Below, in pieces: positions 1-7,772 of a stretch of 64,000 nt of DNA. Source of the DNA: Endobacter medicaginis (lineage in GTDB: Bacteria; Pseudomonadota; Alphaproteobacteria; Acetobacterales; Acetobacteraceae). The position numbers and the translations under genes were made by a program. The notes under the pieces were generated by a model. That model was not told the origin of the DNA, searched no databases, and saw only the letters and a program-made list of their open reading frames with translations. The stretch's first letter is position 1, and the number at the start of each line of letters is the position of its first letter. Location: NCBI RefSeq assembly GCF_014192375.1, contig NZ_JACHXV010000006.1, positions 124,001 to 188,000 on the forward strand. Reading direction: 5' to 3'.

Positions 1-2
1 AG

Positions 3-641
3 CTGACGTTGTGGGGGGACCGGCTGGCCGCCTATCTGCCCTGGCAGCCACGTCTGCCCATGCCTCTGCCGGTCGAGGCCCGCGCCCTGCATGCGGCACT
101 CGGCGCCAACGGACCGGACTGGATCACCACCATTGCAGACGCCCGCGGCTCGCTGCTGTTCAGTGGCGGCGGGAACCTCGCGGTCCGGCTCTCGATGCAG
201 GCGATCACCCTGCCGCAGGCCGGCCAGCATCCGTTCGGTCGCACGATCGAGCGGATGACCATCGCCGCCGCACTGCCGCCCGGCCTCGGTTCGCCCTCCT
301 GGCCGGGGATGGAACCGCTGCTGCTGCAGGATCTCACGGTCGAATGGTCGGCGCTGCACCTGCGGCTGCGCGGCAGCGTCCATCCGATGCCGCCCGGCGG
401 CCCGTTTCCGGTCGGGCAGTTCTCGCTGTCGGTGCACGGCGTACGTGCGGCCCTGCGGGCGGCGGCCGGCGATGGCGACCTCTCGCGGGGCGAGGCGATG
501 GCGCTCAACGGCCTTGCCGGCCTGCTCGAACAGGCCCATGACGGCGGCGCGGTCGACACCGACACGCTGCACGACCTGCCGGTTCTGCTGCACGACAACG
601 TGCTGTGGCTGGGTACGGTCCCGCTGTGGCGGCTGGGCTAG
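3..641 (+). CDS. Uncharacterised protein, 5'-truncated (possible DUF2125-like)
   Basis: The frame is already open at the left edge, so only the C-terminal ~212 residues are visible and the start lies outside the window. The text reads like a periplasmic or envelope beta-rich protein, with alternating hydrophobic strands, a tract LTVEWSALHLRLRGS, and a closing stretch about a pocket or rim with many Leu and Gly. This resembles the end of DUF2125 proteins, which are alphaproteobacterial proteins of unknown function, but I recognise no diagnostic motif. It converges on phaR, with only 13 bases between the two stop codons. The function is unknown and the family guess is weak. Confidence 0.5.
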   Translation: MTLWGDRLAAYLPWQPRLPMPLPVEARALHAALGANGPDWITTIADARGSLLFSGGGNLAVRLSMQAITLPQAGQHPFGRTIERMTIAAALPPGLGSPSWPGMEPLLLQDLTVEWSALHLRLRGSVHPMPPGGPFPVGQFSLSVHGVRAALRAAAGDGDLSRGEAMALNGLAGLLEQAHDGGAVDTDTLHDLPVLLHDNVLWLGTVPLWRLG

Positions 642-654
642 CCCGGCACGGGCC

Positions 655-1314
655 TCATTTCGCGGCGCGCGAGCGGCGGGCCGGTTTTGCCGCCGCCTCG
701 CGGCGCCCGGCGAGCTCGCGGCGCAGCTCGGCCACCTCGGCGCGGAGTGCCGAGAGTTCGCCGCCAACTTCCGCCACCGGCACCACCGCCACGTCCGGCG
801 CCTCGCTTGCGTCCGGCACGCGATAGAACGGCGCGAACAGGGTCATCGCGCGATCCATCATCTCGAGGTTCTGCCGACCGACCTCCTGCATGCCCGTGGT
901 GATCGCCGGGGAGAGGTTCTTCGACACTTCCGGCGACAGCAGCGTCTCCATCGTGCGCTGCACCGTGCTGCGGAGCTGGACCTGCTGGTTGGCGAAGTCG
1001 CTCATCATGCGTTCGAGATAGTCGGGCACCACGCCCTGCATGCGATCGCCGTAATAAGCGATGAGCTGGCGCAGAAAGGCCAGCGGTAGCATGTTGCGCC
1101 CGCGGGTCTCCTCCTCGACGATGATCTGCGTCAGCACCGCGCGGGTGATGTCGTCGCCGGTCTTGGCGTCGAGCACCACGAATTCGCGCCCGGCGCGTAC
1201 CATCTCGGCCAGCGAGTCGAGCGTGATGTAGACCGAAGCCTCCGTATCGTAGAGGCGCCGGTTGGCGTATTTCTTGATGACGATCGGCAGGCGTGGGGGG
1301 TCGTTGTCAGCCAA
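655..1314 (-). CDS. phaR: Polyhydroxyalkanoate synthesis repressor PhaR
   Basis: PhaR is a cytosolic DNA-binding regulator that also binds PHA polymer and represses phasin and PHA synthesis genes when no polymer is present. The 219-residue product has the signature N-terminal domain at about residues 9-70 (IKKYANRRLYDT, then ITLDSLAEMV and VLDAKTGDDITR). An accumulation-associated helical region follows (YYGDRMQGVVPDYLERMM). The C-terminal third is Ala/Arg rich and probably disordered. The only plausible start is a TTG at 1314, preceded by a GAGAG-like site, because no ATG precedes the conserved domain. No pha genes are nearby, so it acts in trans. It diverges from the alcohol dehydrogenase gene. 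Confidence 0.93.
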   Translation of the reverse strand: MADNDPPRLPIVIKKYANRRLYDTEASVYITLDSLAEMVRAGREFVVLDAKTGDDITRAVLTQIIVEEETRGRNMLPLAFLRQLIAYYGDRMQGVVPDYLERMMSDFANQQVQLRSTVQRTMETLLSPEVSKNLSPAITTGMQEVGRQNLEMMDRAMTLFAPFYRVPDASEAPDVAVVPVAEVGGELSALRAEVAELRRELAGRREAAAKPARRSRAAK

Positions 1315-1467
1315 GCGCTCTCGGGTCCCACCTTGTTCGTCGGATCGGTTTGCCTAGCATGCGAGCGGCTCCTGCGTCCATCGAAGGCGGTCGGATCGCG
1401 CCGACTTGAGGGCTCCGGGGCGGGACCCCATATATGACCGGTCCCATGACAAACTGAGGCCATCCGC

Positions 1468-2526
1468 ATGCTCTCCTGCACCGCCTATGCCGCGTCCGCC
1501 GCCGACGCGAAATTCGCGCCCTTCACCTTCGAGCGCCGCGATCCCGGCCCGAGGGACGTGGCGATCGACATCCAGTATTGCGGGGTCTGTCATTCCGACC
1601 TGCACACCGCGCGCGGCGAATGGCACGGCACCACCTACCCGTGCGTGCCCGGCCACGAGATCGTCGGCACGGTGCGCGAGATCGGCTCGGAGGTGACCAG
1701 GTTCGCCGTCGGCGACCGGGTCGGCGTCGGCTGCATGGTCGATTCCTGTCGCAGCTGCGAGGCCTGCCGGGACGGGCTGGAGCAGTACTGCATCGGGCCG
1801 GCCACCTTCACCTACAATTCGCCCGACAAGGTCAGCGGCGGCAACACCTATGGCGGCTATTCGCAGCACATCACCGTGGACCAGGATTTCGTCGTCCGCA
1901 TCAGCCATGACGGCGATCTCGCCGCCGTCGCACCGCTGCTGTGCGCCGGCATCACCACCTATTCGCCGCTGGCGCACTGGAAGGTGGGGCCGGGGCAGAA
2001 GGTCGGCGTGGTCGGGCTCGGCGGCCTGGGCCATATGGGGGTGAAGATCGCGAGCGCGATGGGCGCGGAGGTGTTCCTCATCACCACCTCGCCCGGCAAG
2101 GCGGCGGATGCGGAGCGGCTGGGGGCGAAAGGCGTCATCATCTCGAAGGACGAGGCCGACATGAAGGCGCATGCCGGCAGTTTCCACTTCATCCTCGACA
2201 CCGTCTCGGCCAAGCACGACCTCAACGCCTATTTCGACCTGCTGAAGCGCGACGGCGTCATGGTGCAGGTCGGCGTGCCCCCGATGCCGCTGCCGATCGA
2301 GGTCGGGCGGCTGATCTTCGGGCGCAAGACCTTCGCCGGCTCGCTGATCGGCGGCATCGCCGAGACCCAGGAGATGCTGGATTTCTGTGCGAAGCACGGC
2401 ATCACCGCCGATATCGAGATGCTGCCGATCGAGAAGATCGACGACGGCTACGAGCGCATGCTGGCCAGCGACGTGAAATACCGCTTCGTCATCGACATCG
2501 CGGCCGGCCTGCCCAAGGCGGCCTGA
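1468..2526 (+). CDS. Zinc-dependent NAD(P) alcohol dehydrogenase, YahK/CAD type
   Basis: This 352-residue medium-chain dehydrogenase probably reduces aldehydes with NADPH, as the E. coli YahK relatives do. Catalytic zinc ligands are visible at Cys38 (YCGVCHSD) and His63 (PGHE). Structural zinc ligands are Cys94, Cys97, Cys100 and Cys108. The Rossmann glycine motif GLGGLGHMG lies near residues 178-186. The chain ends shortly after the nucleotide-binding fold, a normal length for the family. The start ATG gives an N-terminus collinear with YahK. A loose promoter, TTGAGG at 1406 and TATATG at 1431, lies upstream with a long 19-base spacer. The physiological substrate cannot be told from sequence. 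Confidence 0.9.
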   Translation: MLSCTAYAASAADAKFAPFTFERRDPGPRDVAIDIQYCGVCHSDLHTARGEWHGTTYPCVPGHEIVGTVREIGSEVTRFAVGDRVGVGCMVDSCRSCEACRDGLEQYCIGPATFTYNSPDKVSGGNTYGGYSQHITVDQDFVVRISHDGDLAAVAPLLCAGITTYSPLAHWKVGPGQKVGVVGLGGLGHMGVKIASAMGAEVFLITTSPGKAADAERLGAKGVIISKDEADMKAHAGSFHFILDTVSAKHDLNAYFDLLKRDGVMVQVGVPPMPLPIEVGRLIFGRKTFAGSLIGGIAETQEMLDFCAKHGITADIEMLPIEKIDDGYERMLASDVKYRFVIDIAAGLPKAA

Positions 2527-2530
2527 CCGT

Positions 2531-3589
2531 TCAGGCGAGCAGTTCGCGCGCCTCCTGCCACAGGCGGGAGGCGCGTTGTGCTGCGGGCATCGCCGCGCCG
2601 ATCGCCGCCGACTGTCCCGCCCACATCTGCATCAGCTCCACATCGCCGTCCCGTGCCGCGCGTTCGCGCAATGCGGCCGTCGCCGCGCGCTGCAGCGGAT
2701 AGGGCAGCGCGCCGCCCGAGGCGGCGACCGTCCGCGTCCAGCGATTGTCCACCGCGCGACCCAGCCGACCCGAGAAGGCGCGCGTCGGCACCGTGCCTTC
2801 CGGGGCGACCTCGGCCAGGGCGGCCGCCCAGACCGGTGCGATCCCCGCCTCCTCGCAGCGCAGGAATGCCGTGCCGACCGAGACGGCACTCGCCCCCAAG
2901 GCGAGAGCGGCCGCCAGCCCGCGCCCGTCGGCGATGCCACCGGCGGCGATCACCGGCACCTCCACCGCGTCGGCCACGGCCGGCAGCAGCGACATCAGCC
3001 CGACCATCTGCGCCTCCGCCCGCGCCGCGTCGAACGCGCCGCGATGACCGCCCGCCTCCGCGCCCTGTGCGATCACCGCATCCGCGCCCGCCGCCACTGC
3101 CGCGCGCGCCTCGGCGGGCGTGGTGACGGTGGCGAACCAGGCGATCCCGGCCGCACGGAACGCCGTCACCTGCGACGGCTCGAACAGCCCCATGATCGAC
3201 GACACCGCATCCGGCCGCGCGGCGACCACCGCCGCGCACTGCGCCCCGAAATCCTGCAGGCCCGGCGACAGCGAACCCGGCGCGGCCCCCTCTGCCGCCA
3301 GCAGCGCCGCCATCCGCGCCTCGGCTTCCGCATCCCGCGCCGGCGCTGGATCTGGCACCCACAGATTGAGCAGCGCCCTGCCCCCGCCCGCCTGCCGGAA
3401 ACGGTGCATCCAGTCGGCGATCGCCTCGCTGTCGAAAGTCAGCGCCCCACACCCCGCCATACCGCCCGCCGCCGCAACGGCGCTCGCCAGCGGGATCGAC
3501 GGCACGCCCGACATCGGCGCCAGCAGCACCGGCAAACGCAGCCCGAACCGGGCGCAGAACGCCTCGGCCCGGGCAACGGGGGACACCAT
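2531..3589 (-). CDS. Nitronate monooxygenase family flavoprotein
   Basis: This is a 352-residue FMN-dependent TIM-barrel enzyme of the 2-nitropropane dioxygenase/nitronate monooxygenase family, which oxidises alkyl nitronates such as propionate 3-nitronate. Visible family motifs are LLAPMSGV near the N-terminus, the EAGGHRG active-site loop near residue 190 and a phosphate-binding IAAGGIADGRG near residue 215. It is read after gloB: its ATG overlaps the gloB stop by one base (TGATG), so the two are probably translationally coupled. The pairing with a glyoxalase suggests a detoxification role, which is inference. Some relatives are enoyl reductases, so the substrate is uncertain. Confidence 0.85.
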   Translation of the reverse strand: MVSPVARAEAFCARFGLRLPVLLAPMSGVPSIPLASAVAAAGGMAGCGALTFDSEAIADWMHRFRQAGGGRALLNLWVPDPAPARDAEAEARMAALLAAEGAAPGSLSPGLQDFGAQCAAVVAARPDAVSSIMGLFEPSQVTAFRAAGIAWFATVTTPAEARAAVAAGADAVIAQGAEAGGHRGAFDAARAEAQMVGLMSLLPAVADAVEVPVIAAGGIADGRGLAAALALGASAVSVGTAFLRCEEAGIAPVWAAALAEVAPEGTVPTRAFSGRLGRAVDNRWTRTVAASGGALPYPLQRAATAALRERAARDGDVELMQMWAGQSAAIGAAMPAAQRASRLWQEARELLA

Positions 3590-4359
3590 CAGAAGCTGTC
3601 CTTGCCCCGTCGCAGCCGCCCGAACTCCACGGCATCGGGTGCGCGGAGGAAGGGATTGGCGGCCCGCTCCAGCCCGAGCCTGGTCGGCACCGTCGGCAGC
3701 CCCGCCGCCCGCAGCCTGGCCACCTCCCCGGCCCAGGCCTTCAGCGCCGGGTTGTCGGGGTCCTCGTGCAGGGCGAATTTCGCGTTCGACGCGGTATATT
3801 CATGCCCGCAGCACACCCAGGTGTCGTCGTCGAGCCCGTCGAGGGCGCGCATCGAGGCGAACATCTCCTCCGGGCTGCCCTCGAACAGCCGTCCACAGCC
3901 CAGGCTGAACAACGTGTCGGCACTGAACAGGACCTTCGCCGATTCGAATGCATAGACGATATGGCCGCGCGTATGGCCCGGCGTGTCGATGATGCGGGCG
4001 GCATGGTCGCCGATATGGATGGTGTCGCCCGGCCGCACCGCCTCGTCCAGCTTCGGCAGGCGATGCGCATCGGCCGCATTGCCGATCACCCGAGCACCGA
4101 AGCGCGCGCGCACCGCGTCGACGCCGGCGATATGGTCGTCGTGATGGTGGGTGATCAGGATCGTGTCGAGCCGGCCGCCGAGCCCGTCGATGGCGCGCGT
4201 GATTGCTTCCGCATCGGCCGGATCGACCACCGCGGTCTGGCCGGAATGCGGGCAGCGCAGCCACCAGGCGTAATTGTCCGACAGGATCGGCAGCCGGCGC
4301 ACTTCCAGCCCGTCCGCGCCGGTGAATACCCCCGGTGGAGCCTCGATCTGTTCACTCAT
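3589..4359 (-). CDS. gloB: Hydroxyacylglutathione hydrolase (glyoxalase II)
   Basis: This hydrolyses S-lactoylglutathione to lactate and glutathione in the second step of methylglyoxal detoxification, in the cytosol. The 256-residue product shows the metallo-beta-lactamase metal site THHHDDH at residues 70-76, the second metal region DTPGHTRGH, FSADTLFSLGCGRLFEG and the glutathione-binding CGHEYT. The C-terminal domain is complete and of usual length. I chose the ATG at 4359 because AGAGGAGAG lies 6-8 bases upstream and the N-terminus matches family length. The open frame continues far upstream, but that part is shadow coding. It is first gene of a pair with the nitronate monooxygenase and diverges from a methyltransferase-like gene. 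Confidence 0.95.
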   Translation of the reverse strand: MSEQIEAPPGVFTGADGLEVRRLPILSDNYAWWLRCPHSGQTAVVDPADAEAITRAIDGLGGRLDTILITHHHDDHIAGVDAVRARFGARVIGNAADAHRLPKLDEAVRPGDTIHIGDHAARIIDTPGHTRGHIVYAFESAKVLFSADTLFSLGCGRLFEGSPEEMFASMRALDGLDDDTWVCCGHEYTASNAKFALHEDPDNPALKAWAGEVARLRAAGLPTVPTRLGLERAANPFLRAPDAVEFGRLRRGKDSF

Positions 4360-4422
4360 CGGCGATCTCTCCTCTTTGCAACCTCGGCGACGGTGTCGGC
4401 AACGCACGCCCCGTGCTATGGG

Positions 4423-5250
4423 ATGCGGATGTTCGATGCCCTGCCCAAGCGCCTGATGGCAAGACGACAGGCAAGACCACAGGTCGGACGACAGGCGGCA
4501 GAGCCGGGCCCCGGAGTCCGCGCACGACTGAACACCTTCTCGGCCGGCCTGTTTGCAATCGCCCGGCGCGGCGTGGTTGCCGGCACGCGCGGCGCCCGCC
4601 ATCTGCGCCCACCCGCATGGCCCGAGCGCGAGGCGCCCCCGGATCTTGTCGAGCTCGGCCGTTTCTACGGCACCGCGCGCGGCGCGGAGGTGGCACGGCA
4701 GCTCTCGGCGACGATGCGCCGGCTGGTGGGCGAGTTCGGCCGGGGCTCGCTCGTCGCGGGCCTGGGCTATCCGGGCCCGTTCCTGCGCTGCTGGCCACAG
4801 GCGCGGCGCATCGACGCGAGCCTGATGCCGGTGCCGACCGAGCGGATCGACCCGGCCGATCTGGTGATTGTGGTGCATGCCCTCGAATTCAGCGACGATC
4901 CCCGCTCTGTGCTGCGCGAAGCGTGGAAGTTGCTCGCCGATCACGGCAGGCTGGTGGTGGTGGTGCCGAATCGAGGCGGACCGCTGGCGCATCTGCCCTC
5001 CACCCCGTTCGGCCGCGGTCGGGCGATGGGCATCAGCGAGCTCGACCGGCTGCTGGCCGACAACCTGTTCCGCACCGAGACCCGGCGTCTCGCCGTCGCC
5101 CTGCCGAGCGCGCGGCCGCGGCTGAGCGCGATCGGCGACCCGCTGTTCGGCGGCGTGATCGTCGCCGTCGCGGTCAAGGACGTCTATGCCGGGCTGCCGC
5201 TGATCCGCGCGGGCGCGCGGATCCCGCGTCGGGTGATGGCGACCGCCTGA
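4423..5250 (+). CDS. Class I SAM-dependent methyltransferase-like protein
   Basis: The product is about 275 residues. The core from roughly residue 80 looks like a Rossmann methyltransferase: GSLVAGLGYPGPFLRCW is the loop-I equivalent, PADLVIVVHALEFSDDPRSVLREAWKLLADHGRLVVVVPNR spans motifs post-I to III, and a C-terminal beta-hairpin follows. Glycine loop I is degenerate compared with canonical E/DxGxGxG, so catalytic activity is not assured. This family commonly lies head-to-head with gloB in alphaproteobacteria, as here. The start could be ATG 4423, 4429 or 4456; the first two give an Arg-rich leader of unknown purpose. The substrate is unknown. Confidence 0.75.
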   Translation: MRMFDALPKRLMARRQARPQVGRQAAEPGPGVRARLNTFSAGLFAIARRGVVAGTRGARHLRPPAWPEREAPPDLVELGRFYGTARGAEVARQLSATMRRLVGEFGRGSLVAGLGYPGPFLRCWPQARRIDASLMPVPTERIDPADLVIVVHALEFSDDPRSVLREAWKLLADHGRLVVVVPNRGGPLAHLPSTPFGRGRAMGISELDRLLADNLFRTETRRLAVALPSARPRLSAIGDPLFGGVIVAVAVKDVYAGLPLIRAGARIPRRVMATA

Positions 5251-5316
5251 AAGCGGCTCGCCTCTGCCGCCGGCCCGCTTGACCCGGTCGGGCGGGTCGA
5301 GGATGAACGACGCATC

Positions 5317-5994
5317 ATGTCGCTGCTGCACTCCATCAAGCTCGTCGTCGCCCCGCCGCACCCCGCCGCGAAGCCGTTCCTGATCGGCGGCGGCATCGTC
5401 GCTGTCGCAGGTGCGATCCTGCCCAATTCCTGGGCGCATGCCGCCGGCGTGCTCGGGCTGATTTTCGTACTGTTCTGCCTGTATTTCTTCCGCGACCCCG
5501 AGCGCATCGCGCCCACGCGCCCCGGTCTCGCCATCGCGCCCGCCGACGGACATGTGGTGATGGTCGGCGACGCGGTGCCGCCGCCCGAACTCGGCCTCGG
5601 CCCGGCCGCGCTGCCGCGGGTGGCGATCTTCCTTTCGGTGCTCGACGTGCATGTCAACCGCATGCCGGTGGCTGCGGAGGTGACCGCGGTCGCCTACCAC
5701 AAGGGCCAGTTCCTCAACGCCAGCCTCGACAAGGCCTCCGATCTCAATGAGCGCAACGCCCTGGCCCTGCGCCTGCCGGACGGGCGGGCAATGGCGGTGG
5801 TGCAGATTGCCGGCCTGGTGGCGCGCCGCATCCTGTGCAGCGCGAAACCGGGCCAGAGCTTCGCGCGCGGCGAGCGCTTCGGCATCATCCGCTTCGGCAG
5901 CCGCACCGATCTCTACCTGCCGCCGGGCACGGTGCCGCTGGTCTCGGTGGGCCAGACGATGATCGGCGGCGAGACCGTCATTGCCGAACTCTGA
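5317..5994 (+). CDS. psd: Phosphatidylserine decarboxylase proenzyme
   Basis: This decarboxylates phosphatidylserine to phosphatidylethanolamine at the inner membrane. The 225-residue proenzyme is the short, archaeal-type class used by alphaproteobacteria. A hydrophobic N-terminus (residues ~20-55) holds two membrane segments. The conserved LYFFRDPER and DVHVNRMP motifs follow. The self-cleavage site is Gly194-Ser195 in RFGSRTD, where the serine becomes the pyruvoyl group of the alpha chain. The downstream pssA frame overlaps its end by 14 bases, so the two consecutive pathway enzymes are co-translated, in the order psd then pssA. Confidence 0.96.
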   Translation: MSLLHSIKLVVAPPHPAAKPFLIGGGIVAVAGAILPNSWAHAAGVLGLIFVLFCLYFFRDPERIAPTRPGLAIAPADGHVVMVGDAVPPPELGLGPAALPRVAIFLSVLDVHVNRMPVAAEVTAVAYHKGQFLNASLDKASDLNERNALALRLPDGRAMAVVQIAGLVARRILCSAKPGQSFARGERFGIIRFGSRTDLYLPPGTVPLVSVGQTMIGGETVIAEL

Positions 5995-6865
5995 GCGCCT
6001 CACCGCGGCGCGACGCAGACGCCGGCGGCTGCGCCGCCTGCGCCGCCGCCCGGATTCGCGCCCCCGCTTCAAGGGACAGTCGTTCAACCGGCTGATCCCC
6101 AACATCCTCACCCTGATCGGGCTGTGCGCCGGGCTCAACGGCATGCGCATGGCGATGGACGGCGAATTCGGCCCCGCCGCCGTCGCCCTGCTGATCGCCG
6201 CCTGCATCGACGGGCTCGACGGACGCATCGCCCGGCTGCTGCGCGCCACCTCGCGCTTCGGCGCCGAGTTCGACAGCCTCTCGGACTTCTTCTGTTTCGG
6301 CGTCGCCCCGGCCTTCATCCTCTATGCCTGGACGCTGCACGAGACCGGCCCCTACGGCTTCCTGCCCTGCATGATGTTCGCCGTCTGCATGGGCCTGCGC
6401 CTGGCCCGTTTCAACGCCGGGCTCGGCGCCGACGAGGACCGGCCGGCCTATGCACAGAACTTCTTCACCGGCGTCCCCGCGCCGGCCGGCGCGGGGCTGG
6501 CGATGTTTCCGATCTTCCTCGGCCTCGAGGCGCGGCATCAGCATCTCGACTGGTTGTGGCGCGTAGCCCACAACCCCGGCCTCGTCGCCCTGGTGCTGAT
6601 CGGCGTCGCCTTCCTGCTGGTCTCGACGCTGCCGATCTGGAGCTTCAAGAACTTCAAGGTTCCGGCCGCCTATGTGCTGCCGGTGCTGCTCGGCATCAGC
6701 GCGTATGTCGCCGTGCTGGTCGCCGACCCCTGGGCCGCGCTTGCGGCGGCGGGGCTGATCTATCTCGTGACGATCCCGTTCAGCCGCCGCAGCTACCATT
6801 CGCTGCGCCGCGATGCGGATCTGCTGATCGAGGATGCCCCCGAGGAGCCCGAGCCGGCGGGCTAG
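5981..6865 (+). CDS. pssA: CDP-diacylglycerol-serine O-phosphatidyltransferase
   Basis: This makes phosphatidylserine from CDP-diacylglycerol and serine, feeding Psd. The 294-residue protein has the CDP-alcohol phosphotransferase signature DGLDGRIARLL...GAEFDSLSD at about residues 86-110, with all four metal-binding Asp present, and about eight membrane helices. The N-terminal 25 residues are extremely Arg rich ([13 protein letters not shown]), giving a strongly basic cytosolic tail. The start is probably the TTG at 5981 inside psd, because no ATG or GTG precedes the first helix. Its TAG stop lies exactly in the CTAG that borders the adjacent inverted-repeat element. Confidence 0.95.
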   Translation: MPNSERLTAARRRRRRLRRLRRRPDSRPRFKGQSFNRLIPNILTLIGLCAGLNGMRMAMDGEFGPAAVALLIAACIDGLDGRIARLLRATSRFGAEFDSLSDFFCFGVAPAFILYAWTLHETGPYGFLPCMMFAVCMGLRLARFNAGLGADEDRPAYAQNFFTGVPAPAGAGLAMFPIFLGLEARHQHLDWLWRVAHNPGLVALVLIGVAFLLVSTLPIWSFKNFKVPAAYVLPVLLGISAYVAVLVADPWAALAAAGLIYLVTIPFSRRSYHSLRRDADLLIEDAPEEPEPAG

Positions 6866-7011
6866 AGGGTGTCATGAATTTGCGGAGTCTGAGCCGAAAA
6901 CCGTGCGTTTTCGAACATTGAAGCGGAGTGGCCGTGATCGGCCATGAGCATCGAAGCGCAGGACATGCGCGGTTTGCAGGCCAGAAAACGCGGGTTCATA
7001 ACACCCTCTAG
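6862..7011. mobile_element. MITE-like inverted-repeat element bordered by CTAG
   Basis: The 142 bases 6866-7007 begin AGGGTGTCATGAATTTGCG and end with the inverse of AGGGTGTTATGAACCCGCG, giving imperfect ~19-bp terminal inverted repeats with four differences. CTAG stands on each side (6862-6865 and 7008-7011). That looks like a 4-bp target duplication, or a TA duplication within it. There is no room for a transposase. Ends and target resemble those of IS5-family elements (IS427/IS1031 groups target TNA or similar), so this is probably a non-autonomous derivative. The flanking convergent genes both take their TAG stop from the CTAG copies. No second copy was noticed in the window. Confidence 0.65.
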
Positions 7012-7493
7012 TCGGCGTTCGCCTCCAGCAGTGCGCGCAGGCCGAGCAGAATCTCCACCGGGCGCGGCGGGCAGCCACGGACGATCAGGTCGACCGGCAG
7101 GATGGTATTGATCCCGCCCGCCACGGCATAGCTGCCCTTGAACGCCCCGCCATCGACGGCGCAGTCGCCGATCGCCACCAGCCATTTCGGCGCCGCCATC
7201 GTCGCCCAGGCGGCGTCCAGCGCGCCGCGCATGGTGCGGGTCAGCGCGCCGCCGACCAGCAGCACGTCCGCCTGACGCGGCGAGTCGACGAAGCGCAGCC
7301 CGTAGCGGCCAAGCTGGTAGGTCAGGCCGCCCAGGGCTGCGAGCTCGAGCCCGCAGCCGCCGCTGCCGCCCAGATCGAGCCGCGCGAGGGCGAGACTGCG
7401 GCCGAGCCGGCGCTGGGAAGCGGCTTCCATGCGCGCGCGCAAGGCGGCGACCTGCGCATCGTCGGGCCGAGTCAGAGATTCGAGATCGTCCAC
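7008..7493 (-). CDS. Orphan NuoB/HycG-like iron-sulfur subunit, probably degenerate
   Basis: The 161-residue product resembles the small electron-transfer subunit of group 4 hydrogenase or complex I (HycG/HyfI/NuoB). It has DSPRQADVLLVGGALTR, IGDCAVDGG and VRGCPPRP in the right order. Members bind a 4Fe-4S cluster through C-x2-C plus two later Cys. Here Cys47, Cys111 and Cys141 remain, but the first Cys of the pair is Ser44, so one ligand is missing. The start is a GTG at 7493 without an obvious ribosome site. No partner large subunit or membrane subunit is adjacent; its upstream neighbour is a purine permease on the other strand. It may be a relic or a repurposed protein. Confidence 0.7.
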   Translation of the reverse strand: MDDLESLTRPDDAQVAALRARMEAASQRRLGRSLALARLDLGGSGGCGLELAALGGLTYQLGRYGLRFVDSPRQADVLLVGGALTRTMRGALDAAWATMAAPKWLVAIGDCAVDGGAFKGSYAVAGGINTILPVDLIVRGCPPRPVEILLGLRALLEANAD

Positions 7494-7772
7494 CGCGCCA
7501 TTGTGCCGCGAGAGACCGAGGGTTTCCAGCCAACGCGTTTCAGGCAGCGTCGAAAGCCAGCGCCGCCACCGGCGACCAGCAGCGCGACGGTGCTATCCCG
7601 GGCGCGGACTGGTTCGATGTGGCCGACACTGGCTTTTGGCGAGCGGCCAGTGGGTGGCGACGTCGTCGGGATCGAACGGCGCAGCTTGCGTCGTCGAGGC
7701 GCGCTCGGCCCTGAGTCTGTCCGAAGAGTGCTGCACTCGTGCGCGCACAGCGAGCTAAAAAAGGCGCTTGCG
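7494..7772. other. Non-coding stretch upstream of purine permease
   Basis: These 279 bases separate the orphan NuoB-like gene from the NCS2 permease. Open frames exist on both strands but have no recognisable protein sequence. An inverted repeat, ACTGGC with its complement GCCAGT and a 12-base loop, occupies about 7627-7650. A short A-rich tract (AAAAAAGG) lies just before the chosen permease start. The region may hold a permease promoter, or decayed remains of genes that once accompanied the NuoB-like gene. Nothing firmer can be seen. Confidence 0.4.

Noticed and set aside
4360-6318. Very long minus-strand open frame antisense to the methyltransferase-like gene, psd and pssA, continuous with gloB
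   Set aside because: It is a high-GC shadow: its predicted protein is Arg/His/Asp repeats with no family look, while psd and pssA on the other strand are unmistakable.
6866-7007. Short coding frames within the inverted-repeat element
   Set aside because: Frames exist on both strands but are explained by the element itself and lack ribosome sites.
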